Below the pieces are notes generated by a model that saw only the letters and a list, made by a program, of their open reading frames with translations, had not been told where the DNA came from and did no database searches. Positions 25,875-33,377 of a stretch of DNA of 64,000 bases are shown piece after piece. The translations under genes were made by a program, and so were the position numbers. Source of the stretch: Phyllobacteriaceae bacterium (GTDB lineage: Bacteria > Pseudomonadota > Alphaproteobacteria > Rhizobiales > Rhizobiaceae); assembly GCA_016711085.1 (NCBI GenBank), contig JADJTR010000002.1:626001-690000 (forward strand), in the 5' to 3' direction. Numbering within the stretch: position 1 is the stretch's first letter; every line of letters starts with the position of its first letter.

Positions 25875-26447
25875 CTATCTGTCCCGGCCCGGAACCCAGA
25901 GTACATCGCGCCCGCCGTCGTCATTGGCGACACGGGCGGCGACGAACAAGAAGTCCGAGACGCGGTTGAGGTATTTGACCGCCTCGGGGTTGATCGTTTC
26001 GACCGCCGCAAGCGCACAGGCCAGCCGCTCGGCGCGCCGGGCCACCGTGCGGGCGACATGCAAATGGGCGGCGGCGGGCGAGCCGCCCGCCAGAACGAAT
26101 GATTTCAACGGGTTCAATCGCGCGTTCAGCGCATCGATGTCGGCTTCGACACGGGCGACCTGCGAGGCGACAATGCGCAGCGGCTCGAAGCCCGGGGATT
26201 TGCCGGCTTCCGGCGTCGCCAGATCGGCGCCGAGATCGAACAGGTCGTTCTGGACGCGCGCGAGCGGCGTGACGAGCGCGGACTCGGCGGGCAAGGCGGC
26301 GCAGGCGACGCCGATAAAGGCGTTGGCCTCGTCAACCGTGCCGTAGGTTTCGATGCGCAGATCGTGTTTGGGCCGGCGTTCGCCGTTGACGAGACCGGTC
26401 GTGCCGTCGTCGCCGGTGCGGGTGTAGATCCTGTTGAGCTTGACCAT
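25875..26447 (-). CDS. Cob(I)alamin adenosyltransferase, PduO type
   Basis: Transfers the adenosyl group of ATP to corrinoid to form coenzyme B12. The 190-residue product carries the PduO signature TRTGDDGTTGL at residues 9-19 (ATP binding), followed by YGTVDEANAFIG, VQNDLFDLGADLATP, FVLAGGSPAAAHLHVARTVARRAER with the ATP-contacting arginines, and the closing LNRVSDFLFVAAR. Length is standard. It lies between the HIG1-like and rhomboid genes with three- and six-base gaps, so all are probably on one message. No other cobalamin gene is present in the window. Confidence 0.93.
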   Translation of the reverse strand: MVKLNRIYTRTGDDGTTGLVNGERRPKHDLRIETYGTVDEANAFIGVACAALPAESALVTPLARVQNDLFDLGADLATPEAGKSPGFEPLRIVASQVARVEADIDALNARLNPLKSFVLAGGSPAAAHLHVARTVARRAERLACALAAVETINPEAVKYLNRVSDFLFVAARVANDDGGRDVLWVPGRDR

Positions 26448-26450
26448 CGA

Positions 26451-26645
26451 TCAGCCCGGCCGCCCGAACCAGACGGCGAGCACCAGCAACGCCACCGCGA
26501 TGAATTGCAGGGCGACGCGCGCTTGCATCAATTTGTTGGACGCCACGCCCGAACCGCCTCGCGCCATGTTGACCAGCCCGCGCACCAGAACCACCGTCAC
26601 GGCGACCATGGCGACGGCGACAAGCCATTTCAGCGGTCCGGACAT
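26451..26645 (-). CDS. Small two-helix membrane protein, HIG1-domain-like
   Basis: A 64-residue protein with two membrane segments (WLVAVAMVAVTVVLVRGLVNM and ALQFIAVALLVLAVWF) separated by a short polar loop, GGSGVASNKLMQARV. The NKLMQARVALQ pattern matches the HIG_1 domain of small proteins associated with respiratory complexes in mitochondria and alphaproteobacteria. Co-occurrence with the PduO adenosyltransferase gene, three bases away, is familiar in this order. Its role is not established; a respiratory supercomplex accessory function is inference from the family. Confidence 0.72.
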   Translation of the reverse strand: MSGPLKWLVAVAMVAVTVVLVRGLVNMARGGSGVASNKLMQARVALQFIAVALLVLAVWFGRPG

Positions 26646-26663
26646 GCATCTTCCTTCCCGAAG

Positions 26664-27494
26664 TCAGCCAATATTGGCGATGCCGCGATAGAATAAGCGC
26701 TGAGGCAACAAGCGTTTGGCCAGAACCGCTGCCTTTGTCGGCAGCGTCACGGCATAATGCGCGCGCGGCCGGGGGCTTTCAAGCGCCAGCTTGAGGGAGG
26801 CATAGACAGCCTCCGGACCGAGCTTGAAGCGCCCCTTGGAGCCGCCGGCGCGCATCCGCGCCAATTGCGCCTGATAGGGCTTTCGAAAGACCGAATTCTC
26901 GACATCGATGAAGCGCTCGAACCAGGCCAGCCCGTTGGCGGCGATCTTCGATTCGATCGGCCCCGGCTCGATCAGGGAAACAAAAATCCGGAACACTTTC
27001 AGTTCCTGGCGGAGGCAAAGCGACAAGCCTTCAAGCGCATGTTTGGACGCGGCATAGGCGCCACGAAACTTCGCGGGGATCAAGCCGAGAATCGAAGAAC
27101 AATTGACAATGCGGCCGTGCCTGGCCGCCCGCATGAGCGGAATGACCCGCCGGGTCAGGTCATGCCATCCGAAAAAATTGGCTTCGAACTGAAGGCGCAA
27201 GGCCTCGGTCGTCAGGTCCTCGACCGCGCCGGCCTGGGCATAAGCGCCGTTGTTGAACAAGGCGTCGAGGCCGCCGCCGGTTCGCGCCGAGACAGCCTCA
27301 ACCAAAGCGGCGATCGATTCGGGCTCGGTATAATCGAGGTAGAACGCCTCGATGCCATCGGCTTCGAGCGCAGCGAGGTCGGCAGGCTTTCGCGCGGTGG
27401 CGAAAACGCGCCAGCCATCCTTTTTCAATGCGCGGGCGCAGTAGGCGCCGATGCCCGACGATGCGCCGGTGACGATAATGGTTTTCTGCGCCAA
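26664..27494 (-). CDS. Short-chain dehydrogenase/reductase
   Basis: A classical SDR of about 276 residues. It has the nucleotide loop IIVTGASSGIGAYCA near the N-terminus, ARK (an NADPH-type basic residue) at the end of the second strand, NNGAYAQAG, the catalytic serine in IVNCSSILG and the YAASKHALEG catalytic Tyr/Lys pair, then EPGPIESKI. The substrate is unknown. The start is not certain. A TTG at 27494, preceded by GGGAGAAAG, places the glycine loop at the expected distance, whereas the ATG at 27587 adds 31 residues overlapping the divergent gene. The C-terminal region (RFKLGPEAVYASLKLAL) suggests the sub-family acting on lipid-like substrates, but this is weak. Confidence 0.85.
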   Translation of the reverse strand: MAQKTIIVTGASSGIGAYCARALKKDGWRVFATARKPADLAALEADGIEAFYLDYTEPESIAALVEAVSARTGGGLDALFNNGAYAQAGAVEDLTTEALRLQFEANFFGWHDLTRRVIPLMRAARHGRIVNCSSILGLIPAKFRGAYAASKHALEGLSLCLRQELKVFRIFVSLIEPGPIESKIAANGLAWFERFIDVENSVFRKPYQAQLARMRAGGSKGRFKLGPEAVYASLKLALESPRPRAHYAVTLPTKAAVLAKRLLPQRLFYRGIANIG

Positions 27495-27573
27495 GACGCT
27501 CTTTCTCCCTGGGGGCTTTACGACCGGGGGTTTTGCTTCCCATATTCGCGGCGGACAGGCAACCGGAGCCGCG

Positions 27574-28443
27574 ATGCCCTTTCGCATTCCCGCCGTGAGA
27601 ATTTTTTGGGATTCGCTTTACCGCTTCGGCGTCGATGACGGCTGGGCCATGGCGAGCCATGTGGCGCTTTCGACGTTGATGGCGACGTTCCCCTTCCTGA
27701 TCTTCTCGACGGCGTTGGCCAGCTTTGTCGGCGGCAAGGAAATGCTCGACGCGGCGCTGCCCATGGTTTTCGAAGCATGGCCCAAGGAAATCGCCGGGCC
27801 GATTTCGGTGGAAGTGCGCAATGTGCTGGCGGTGCAACGCGGCGGGCTTTTGACCCTGTCGGTTCTTGCGGCGGGCTTCTTCGCCTCCAACGGCGTGGAA
27901 GCGCTGCGCACCTCGCTCAATCGCGCTTACGGGATCACGGAATTGCGTTCGGTGTTCCTGTTGCGCCTGCAAAGCATCGCCTTTGTCCTTGTCGGTGCGC
28001 TGACCCTGTTCATCGTCGGCCTGTTGCTGATCGCCATTCCGGTGGCGGTGGCGGCGATCGCCAGCCGGTTTCCCGATCTGGCCCGGTCGGTCGGCGACAT
28101 GAGCCTGTGGCGGCAGGCGCTGGCGGTGCTGATTCTGGTCGCGGGCCTGACGATCTCGCATCGCTGGCTGCCGGCGGAACGAGAACGGATGGCCGACATT
28201 TGGCCGGGCATCGCCTTGACAATTGCGTTCTGGCTCGCCGGCTCGGCGGCCTTCGTCTATTATCTCGGAAAATTCGCGACCTATTCGGCGACTTATGCCG
28301 GGCTGGCCGGCGTGGTCGCCACCATCGCCTTTCTCTACATGGTGTCGGCGATTTTCATTTATGGCGGCGAACTCAACGCCGCGATCATGCGCCAACGGCG
28401 GAACGGCCGGGCCTTGTCGCCGCCGCCACCGCCGCCGCAGTAA
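27574..28443 (+). CDS. YihY/virulence factor BrkB family membrane protein
   Basis: A 289-residue inner-membrane protein with six hydrophobic segments. Recognisable YihY features are DDGWAMASHVALSTLMATFPFLIF near the N-terminus, GGLLTLSVLAAGFFASNGVEAL in the middle, and FVYYLGKFATYSATYAGLAGV followed by FIYGGELNAAIM near the C-terminus. The family has been called ribonuclease BN in error; its function is not defined. It ends in a run of eight prolines with one preceding serine, encoded by CCG/CCA repeats, and its last 59 bases overlap the convergent EamA gene. It is divergent from the SDR gene. Confidence 0.87.
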   Translation: MPFRIPAVRIFWDSLYRFGVDDGWAMASHVALSTLMATFPFLIFSTALASFVGGKEMLDAALPMVFEAWPKEIAGPISVEVRNVLAVQRGGLLTLSVLAAGFFASNGVEALRTSLNRAYGITELRSVFLLRLQSIAFVLVGALTLFIVGLLLIAIPVAVAAIASRFPDLARSVGDMSLWRQALAVLILVAGLTISHRWLPAERERMADIWPGIALTIAFWLAGSAAFVYYLGKFATYSATYAGLAGVVATIAFLYMVSAIFIYGGELNAAIMRQRRNGRALSPPPPPPQ

Positions 28444-29266
28444 CGGCCATTCCGGCGATTTGCAGGGCATTCAGGCTTTCGCCGAACAAGGCCCATGCAA
28501 GGATCGCCGTGACGCCCGGAACAAGATAGAAAAGCGAAGCGACGCCGGCGACGGCGCCGCTTTCGATCAGCGCCATCAGCAGCAGTATGGCGCCGACAGA
28601 AAGAACCAGCACCAGCCAGGCAAGCGCAAAGGCCAGTTCGCCGGTCCACTGGAATCGCCAGGTTTCGAAGGCCATCGCCAAGAGCCCCGTCACCGCGGCG
28701 CCGCCGACATATTGCATCGCGGTCGCCGGAATGAGGTCGACGCCAGCGACAAAGCGCTTCTGCCAAATGGTTCCCAGCGCCATGGCGAAGACAGCGCCGA
28801 GACAGGCCGCGAGCGTCGCACCGGTGACGCCGGCGCCGGAGACGTCGAGTTTCGGCCACAACACCATGGCGACGCCGACCAGACCGGCGGCAAGCCCGCC
28901 CCATTGCCGGGCGGCGATGGTTTCGCCGAGCACCGGCCCTGCGAGCAGCGCGGTCAGGACCGGCTGCAGACCGACCAGCAGCGCTGACATGCCGGACGGC
29001 ATGCCGTTGCGAATGGCCCAGAACACGCCGCCGAGATACAGCCCGTGCATCAAGGCCCCGACCATGGCCGATCGGATGGCGGCGGCAATCGTTATGCGCG
29101 GGCGTTTGAGCGCCGCCATCGCCGCGGCAAACAGGCCGGCGGCGATCGCGAACCGCAGAAACAGGAAAGAAAACGGCTCGGCCCAAGGCATGGCGAGGCG
29201 CGCGCCGAGAAAACCTGTCGCCCACAGGGCGACAAACAGGAAGGCGATCCATCGGTTGGCGGTCAT
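28385..29266 (-). CDS. DMT/EamA-family transporter
   Basis: A 293-residue protein with ten hydrophobic segments in two EamA repeats. The first includes FVALWATGFLGARLAMPWAEP, the conserved N-terminal WATGF motif of RhaT/EamA exporters. The second includes GTIWQKRFVAGVDLIPATAMQY and closes with FYLVPGVTAILAWALFGESL. Export of a small metabolite is likely, with unknown substrate. It differs from the other EamA gene at 1.8 kb, which is YddG-like. The 3' end overlaps the convergent YihY gene by 59 bases, unusually long for two real genes but with both C-termini plausible. Confidence 0.87.
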   Translation of the reverse strand: MTANRWIAFLFVALWATGFLGARLAMPWAEPFSFLFLRFAIAAGLFAAAMAALKRPRITIAAAIRSAMVGALMHGLYLGGVFWAIRNGMPSGMSALLVGLQPVLTALLAGPVLGETIAARQWGGLAAGLVGVAMVLWPKLDVSGAGVTGATLAACLGAVFAMALGTIWQKRFVAGVDLIPATAMQYVGGAAVTGLLAMAFETWRFQWTGELAFALAWLVLVLSVGAILLLMALIESGAVAGVASLFYLVPGVTAILAWALFGESLNALQIAGMAVTAAAVAAATRPGRSAVGA

Positions 29267-29440
29267 CGGACGCTCCTCGGCAGGCGCGCTTACTAGGCCG
29301 GCGCGATCCCTCCAGGCAAGCGGCGCCCCGCAGTTTCACCAGACGAAACTGGTTAACCTGGTTGTAGGGATTGGGCGGTACGATCCCCGGCTTGAGTGCA
29401 GGGGCGCGACGCATCTTTACCGACAGGATCGGAGGCTCGC

Positions 29441-29728
29441 ATGATTTGGAACCTGACTGGCGGCTGGCTGTTCATGGTCATCGCGGTGGTGGCCATGTTC
29501 AGCTACTTGCTCGGCTATTTCCTCGACAAGATCATGATGACCGACGGTTTCGGGGTGCTTGGCAACATGACGGTCATCGCCGCCGGATTTGTCGGCGGCC
29601 TTTATACCTACAATGTCCTGGGCCATCTGGTCAGCGATCTACGCGAAGGCGTGGTCGTCGGCCTGGTCGGCGCATTCGCGACGCTGACGGTCGCGGCGCT
29701 CGGTCGGGCCTTCGTCATTCGTTTCTGA
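29441..29728 (+). CDS. Small uncharacterised membrane protein
   Basis: A 95-residue protein with three predicted membrane segments (GGWLFMVIAVVAMFSYLLGYFL, GNMTVIAAGFVGGLYTY and VVGLVGAFATLTVAALG). No enzymatic motif or named family is recognised. It has a good GGAGG site six to ten bases before the ATG at 29441, and the internal composition is clearly coding, so I regard the gene as real. A TTAACC half site lies about 90 bases upstream. The final 14 bases overlap the convergent gluQ gene. Confidence 0.65.
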   Translation: MIWNLTGGWLFMVIAVVAMFSYLLGYFLDKIMMTDGFGVLGNMTVIAAGFVGGLYTYNVLGHLVSDLREGVVVGLVGAFATLTVAALGRAFVIRF

Positions 29729-30608
29729 AGTCCGGCCACCCCGCCATCTGCAAAACCCGTTCCGCGTCGAGCCCGGACTCGCGCAACGCGGCGACGCCGC
29801 TGTCGCCGCGGCTTTTCGACATTTTGCGCCCGTCCGGCGCCAGCACCAGGCGGTGATGCCGATAGGCCGGTTCGGGCAGACCAAGCAGGGTCTGGAGCAG
29901 ACGGTGCACGGAGGTGGCGTGAAACAGGTCGCGGCCGCGGACGATTTCGCTCACGCGCTGGGCTGCATCGTCGATGACGACGGCCAGATGATATGAACCC
30001 GGCGCATCCTTGCGCCCAACGACGACGTCGCCCCAGGCTGAAGGGTTGGCGGCGATCGAGCCGGTTTCTCCACGCGGTCCAAATCCGTTCTCCGTCCACG
30101 CCAGGCGATGGCCCGAGGCGGCGACCGCCGCTTCCATATCGAGGCGCCAGGCGAACGGGCGGCCATCGGCCATCGCCGCGCGGCGCATGGACACTGGCAT
30201 CGCCTTCTCCGGACCCGGATAGAGCGGCGCGCCGTCGGGGTCCCGCGGCCAGGGCGTTCCATCCGCTTCGAGGGCGACAATCCGTTCCCTGACTTCCCCC
30301 CGGCTGAGGAAGGCCGGATAGACAAGGCCCATGGCGTCGAGGCGGGCGAGCGCGTCGCGATAGGCGTCCAGATGATCGGACTGGCGCCGCACCGGCGTTT
30401 CCCAGTCGAGACCGAGCCAGGCAAGATCGCGGTAGATCGCGCGTTCGTGCTCCGGTTCGGCGCGGGCGAGATCGATGTCCTCGATGCGGACCAGGAAATT
30501 TCCGCCGGTTTCGCGGGCGCGGGCGAAATTCGCCATGGCCGAAAACGCGTGCCCCAGATGCAACTGGCCATTGGGCGTCGGCGCGAAACGGAAAACAGGT
30601 GTGGACAT
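29715..30608 (-). CDS. gluQ: Glutamyl-Q tRNA(Asp) synthetase
   Basis: Attaches glutamate to the queuosine base in the anticodon of tRNA-Asp. The 297-residue protein resembles the catalytic half of glutamyl-tRNA synthetase without the anticodon-binding domain. HLGHA (residues 17-21) is the HIGH motif, LVRIEDIDLAR follows, and KMSKS is at 262-266. The short length distinguishes it from GltX. The zinc-binding cysteines found in some GluQ enzymes are not visible here. The queuosine precursor transporter at the left edge of the window serves the same tRNA modification pathway, although the two are 29 kb apart. Confidence 0.92.
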   Translation of the reverse strand: MSTPVFRFAPTPNGQLHLGHAFSAMANFARARETGGNFLVRIEDIDLARAEPEHERAIYRDLAWLGLDWETPVRRQSDHLDAYRDALARLDAMGLVYPAFLSRGEVRERIVALEADGTPWPRDPDGAPLYPGPEKAMPVSMRRAAMADGRPFAWRLDMEAAVAASGHRLAWTENGFGPRGETGSIAANPSAWGDVVVGRKDAPGSYHLAVVIDDAAQRVSEIVRGRDLFHATSVHRLLQTLLGLPEPAYRHHRLVLAPDGRKMSKSRGDSGVAALRESGLDAERVLQMAGWPDFRNE

Positions 30609-30628
30609 GCCGGACCGCGCGGGATTGG

Positions 30629-31336
30629 ATGAACCCGGATAGCGCGTTGGCGCTCATTGCGAAAGGCCGCGCCTTGAGACGGATCGACCATGACGACGAC
30701 ATTCGCGACGGGTTGGCCGAACTGGCGCGCAGGGACAAACGTCTCAAGACAGTCATCGCGGCGACTGGCGCGGTGCCTCTGCGGCGCTCGCCGCCGGGGT
30801 TCGCCAGCCTCGTCTCGATCGTCGTGGCGCAACAGGTTTCCAAGGCCGCCGCCGACACGATCCATGCCAGGCTGATCGGACTGGTCGACCCGCTGACGCC
30901 GGAAAATGTCCTCGCCGGCGGGGAGGATCCGATGCGCGCCGCCGGCCTGTCGCGACCGAAGCAGAAGACCCTCCTGGCCGTGGCGCAGGCCGTCGCCGAC
31001 GGCGTGCTCGATCTCGACGCGGTGCTCGCCCATGACGCGGCAGACGCCATTGCCCACATGACGGCGGTTCACGGCATCGGCGCCTGGACGGCGGAAATCT
31101 ACCTTCTGTTCTGCGCCGGACATCCCGACATCTTCCCGGCGCGCGATGTGGCCCTGCAGGCGGCGGTGGCCGGCGCCTTCGATCTGGCGGCGCGACCGGG
31201 CGAAAAGGAACTGATTCGCATCGCCGAATCCTGGTCGCCGTGGCGGGGCGTCGCCGCACGGCTGTTTTGGGCCTATTACGCCATCGGCAAGGGCCGCGAG
31301 GCCGGAACCGGCGCGCAAAACCGGGAAAAAGCGTAG
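30629..31336 (+). CDS. alkA: DNA-3-methyladenine glycosylase II, AlkA type
   Basis: A base excision repair enzyme of the HhH-GPD superfamily, 235 residues. The helix-hairpin-helix reads AVHGIGAWTAEIYLLF (about residues 147-161), followed by the catalytic aspartate Asp173 in FPARDVALQ. VVAQQVSKAAADTIHARL is the conserved N-terminal helix of the domain. It lacks the N-terminal TATA-like domain of the E. coli protein, as short alphaproteobacterial members do. It should remove alkylated purines. It begins 20 bases from the divergent gluQ start and is followed by an HNH endonuclease gene. Confidence 0.9.
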   Translation: MNPDSALALIAKGRALRRIDHDDDIRDGLAELARRDKRLKTVIAATGAVPLRRSPPGFASLVSIVVAQQVSKAAADTIHARLIGLVDPLTPENVLAGGEDPMRAAGLSRPKQKTLLAVAQAVADGVLDLDAVLAHDAADAIAHMTAVHGIGAWTAEIYLLFCAGHPDIFPARDVALQAAVAGAFDLAARPGEKELIRIAESWSPWRGVAARLFWAYYAIGKGREAGTGAQNREKA

Positions 31337-31387
31337 CGAATCAGGCGGGTTCAATCGATTTCGTTGCGCCCTGCCGCTTCACACGCT

Positions 31388-31402
31388 TGTCATCTCGTGA
31401 CA
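31388..31402. promoter_or_regulatory. Short inverted repeat upstream of the HNH gene
   Basis: TGTCA and TGACA are separated by five bases (TCTCG), directly before a TATACC that could serve as a -10 element about 35 bases upstream of the HNH GTG start. The arrangement resembles a small operator, but no regulator is known and a chance occurrence is possible. Confidence 0.25.
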
Positions 31403-31439
31403 TCACTATACCCGCCGACGCATGCGACGGAGGTTCTGA

Positions 31440-31997
31440 GTGGGGATAGCGGTTTCGCTCGACAGCCTTCCTGCCCTCGTGCTCAACGCGGATTACCGCC
31501 CGTTGAGCTACTACCCCTTGTCGCTCTGGTCCTGGCAGGACGCCATCAAGGCGGTGTTCCTTGAGCGCGTCAACATCGTCGCCGAATATGACCATGAAGT
31601 CGCCTCACCGAGCTTCTCGATGAAGGTGCCGAGCGTTGTCTGCCTCAAATCCTATGTGAAGCCGTCACGCTATCCGGCGTTCACGCGGTTCAACGTGTTC
31701 CTGCGCGATCGCTTCCGTTGCCAGTATTGCGCATCGCCGGACGAATTGACGTTCGACCATGTGGTGCCGCGCTGCTGCGGCGGCGCAACGACCTGGGAGA
31801 ATGTCGTCGCCGCCTGCTCGCCCTGCAATCTGCGCAAGGGATCGAAACTGCCGGCGCAAGCCAGGATGTTCCCTTTGCAGCGCCCGTTCCAGCCGACGGT
31901 GCAGGATCTGCACAACAACGGCCGGCTGTTCCCGCCCAACCATCTGCACGAAAGCTGGATGGATTATCTCTATTGGGACAGCGAACTGGAGCCTTGA
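31440..31997 (+). CDS. HNH endonuclease family protein
   Basis: A 185-residue protein with a zinc-finger HNH domain: CQYC (Cys94, Cys97), DHVVPR with Asp106 and His107, the central asparagine in WENVVAACSPCNLRKG (Asn121), and the second zinc pair Cys126/Cys129. The N-terminal LNADYRPLSYYPLSLWSWQDAI is characteristic of a family widespread in alphaproteobacteria. The nuclease target is unknown; such proteins are chromosomal housekeeping genes rather than typical restriction enzymes. It starts with GTG, preceded by GGAGG with a spacing of about five bases. Confidence 0.85.
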   Translation: MGIAVSLDSLPALVLNADYRPLSYYPLSLWSWQDAIKAVFLERVNIVAEYDHEVASPSFSMKVPSVVCLKSYVKPSRYPAFTRFNVFLRDRFRCQYCASPDELTFDHVVPRCCGGATTWENVVAACSPCNLRKGSKLPAQARMFPLQRPFQPTVQDLHNNGRLFPPNHLHESWMDYLYWDSELEP

Positions 31998-32001
31998 GCC
32001 G

Positions 32002-32520
32002 TCAATCGGCGGCGCGGGTCAGGCCGGCGCGGAGCGCAAGCGCGGCGAAGGCCAGGCTGGCCGGCACGTTCCACCCGGCGAAGGACAGGCCGAGAAAACG
32101 CCACGGCGCCTTGTCGCAGGAGGGCGGAATGGCGTCGAGCGAATCGAGTATGCCGGCGCCGCCGGTTTCGACCCGGCCGGTGACCGCGCCGCACGAGGCC
32201 GGGGCGGGCCAGAAATGCCACTCGACGCCAGCGTGATAGACGGCGAGCGTCAGCCCGTAGAGCATCAGCGCTCCGGCGGCGACAAGCAGCCCGCGCAAGA
32301 GCCAGGACGGCCAGTTGAGCGCCGCGCCGTAAGCGGCGGCCACCATCACCGGCATGGCGGCGTAGTAAGGCACGCGCTGGGCGAGGCAAAGCTGGCAGGG
32401 GATGTAGCCCAGCACATGCTCGAAGAAGAGCGCCGTGCCGACCGTGCCGGCGAAGGCGAAGAACAGGAACACGGCGATGCGCGCCTGGTTGTCGCCGGTC
32501 GGCGCGGTCAAGGTCGGCAT
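32002..32520 (-). CDS. dsbB: Disulfide bond formation protein DsbB family
   Basis: A 172-residue membrane protein with four helices that would reoxidise DsbA and pass electrons to quinone. The first periplasmic pair is CQLC (Cys42, Cys45). The second periplasmic loop has Cys110 (PASCGAV) and Cys135 (PPSCDKAPW), spacing typical of the family. LAQRVPYY after the first pair includes the conserved arginine near the quinone site. The frame is open upstream, but the ATG at 32520 follows the YqaA stop by 13 bases and gives the normal N-terminus. It is probably co-transcribed with yqaA. Confidence 0.9.
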   Translation of the reverse strand: MPTLTAPTGDNQARIAVFLFFAFAGTVGTALFFEHVLGYIPCQLCLAQRVPYYAAMPVMVAAAYGAALNWPSWLLRGLLVAAGALMLYGLTLAVYHAGVEWHFWPAPASCGAVTGRVETGGAGILDSLDAIPPSCDKAPWRFLGLSFAGWNVPASLAFAALALRAGLTRAAD

Positions 32521-32533
32521 GGGGCGGCTCCGT

Positions 32534-33124
32534 TCATCCGACGAAATACCTGTAGGCGAAATAGAGCAGCAGGATGGCGGCCGCCGCGAGGCCCGCAAGC
32601 AGGCCGAGCCGCTCCTCGATGAAGCCGCGAATTGGTTCGCCATAGGTGCGCAGAAGCCAGGCCAGCGCGAAAAAACGGGCGCCGCGCGCCACGATCGCCG
32701 AGGCGATGAACAGCCAGATGTCGATTTTAGCGGCGCCGGCGAGGATCGTCACGACCTTGATCGGCGGCAGGTGGGCAAGTCCCGAAGTCACCAGCATCAG
32801 CAGGATGGCGTTGGCGTTGGACGAGCCGCGCAGCGATTCGAAGGTGTCGAGTTTGCCGTAGAACTCCAGCACCGGCTTGGCCACGGCCTCGAAGGCGAAA
32901 TAGCCGATGATCCAGCCGAGTATGCCGCCGGCGACGGAAGCCGCCGTGGCGACGGCGGCGTAGCGCCAGGCGCGCTCCGGCTTGGCGATGGCCATCGGCA
33001 GGAACAGCACGTCGGCGGGAATGAGGAAGAACGAACTCTCGATGAAGGCGATGACGGCGAGCCAGACCTCGGCCGATTTGCGCCCGGCGAGCGAAAGGGT
33101 CCAGTCGTACATCCGGCGTAGCAT
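32534..33124 (-). CDS. YqaA/DedA-like (SNARE-associated) membrane protein
   Basis: A 196-residue inner-membrane protein of the VTT/DedA superfamily, YqaA branch. Landmarks are VWLAVIAFIESSFFLIPADVLFLPMAIA, with the acidic and proline residues of the re-entrant loop, GGILGWIIGYFAFEAV, and LAHLPPIKVVTILAGAAKID with the conserved PxKxxT/S. DedA-type proteins act in lipid carrier or phospholipid flipping and membrane homeostasis; the substrate of YqaA is not settled. It precedes dsbB on the minus strand and is divergent from tRNA-Leu. Confidence 0.88.
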   Translation of the reverse strand: MLRRMYDWTLSLAGRKSAEVWLAVIAFIESSFFLIPADVLFLPMAIAKPERAWRYAAVATAASVAGGILGWIIGYFAFEAVAKPVLEFYGKLDTFESLRGSSNANAILLMLVTSGLAHLPPIKVVTILAGAAKIDIWLFIASAIVARGARFFALAWLLRTYGEPIRGFIEERLGLLAGLAAAAILLLYFAYRYFVG

Positions 33125-33193
33125 GCGATTCTCCAGGGCGCGGCCCGTCTCTAGAGATATTCGCTTTTCCCGGCAACACGCGGCTCAATCCGG

Positions 33194-33221
33194 TTGACGG
33201 GGGAACGCGCGTCACTATATT
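33194..33221 (+). promoter_or_regulatory. Sigma-70 promoter of tRNA-Leu
   Basis: TTGACG (33194-33199) and TATATT (33216-33221) are 16 bases apart. The predicted start point is about 20 bases before the mature tRNA 5' end, as expected for a stable RNA gene. Confidence 0.75.
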
Positions 33222-33247
33222 CCGCCGCGCGCCGGACCCCGGCGCGA

Positions 33248-33332
33248 GCCCCTGTGGCGGAATTGGTAGACGCGCTCGACTCAAAATCGAGTTCCGCAAG
33301 GAGTGCTGGTTCGATTCCGGCCAGGGGCACCA
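33248..33332 (+). tRNA. tRNA-Leu (anticodon CAA)
   Basis: The 85-base sequence folds as a class II tRNA. The acceptor arm GCCCCTG pairs with CAGGGGC and the discriminator is A followed by an encoded CCA. The D arm contains GGTAGA, and the anticodon stem CTCGA/TCGAG encloses loop CTCAAAA with anticodon CAA at 33282-33284. A variable arm and a T arm with GGTTCGATTCC follow. It reads the UUG leucine codon. It is preceded by a strong promoter, and an acyl-CoA synthetase gene begins 45 bases downstream. Confidence 0.97.
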
Positions 33333-33377
33333 AACATTTGCCGGCGCGCAGCCGCCGGCCGACGCGGATCGTGCGAA

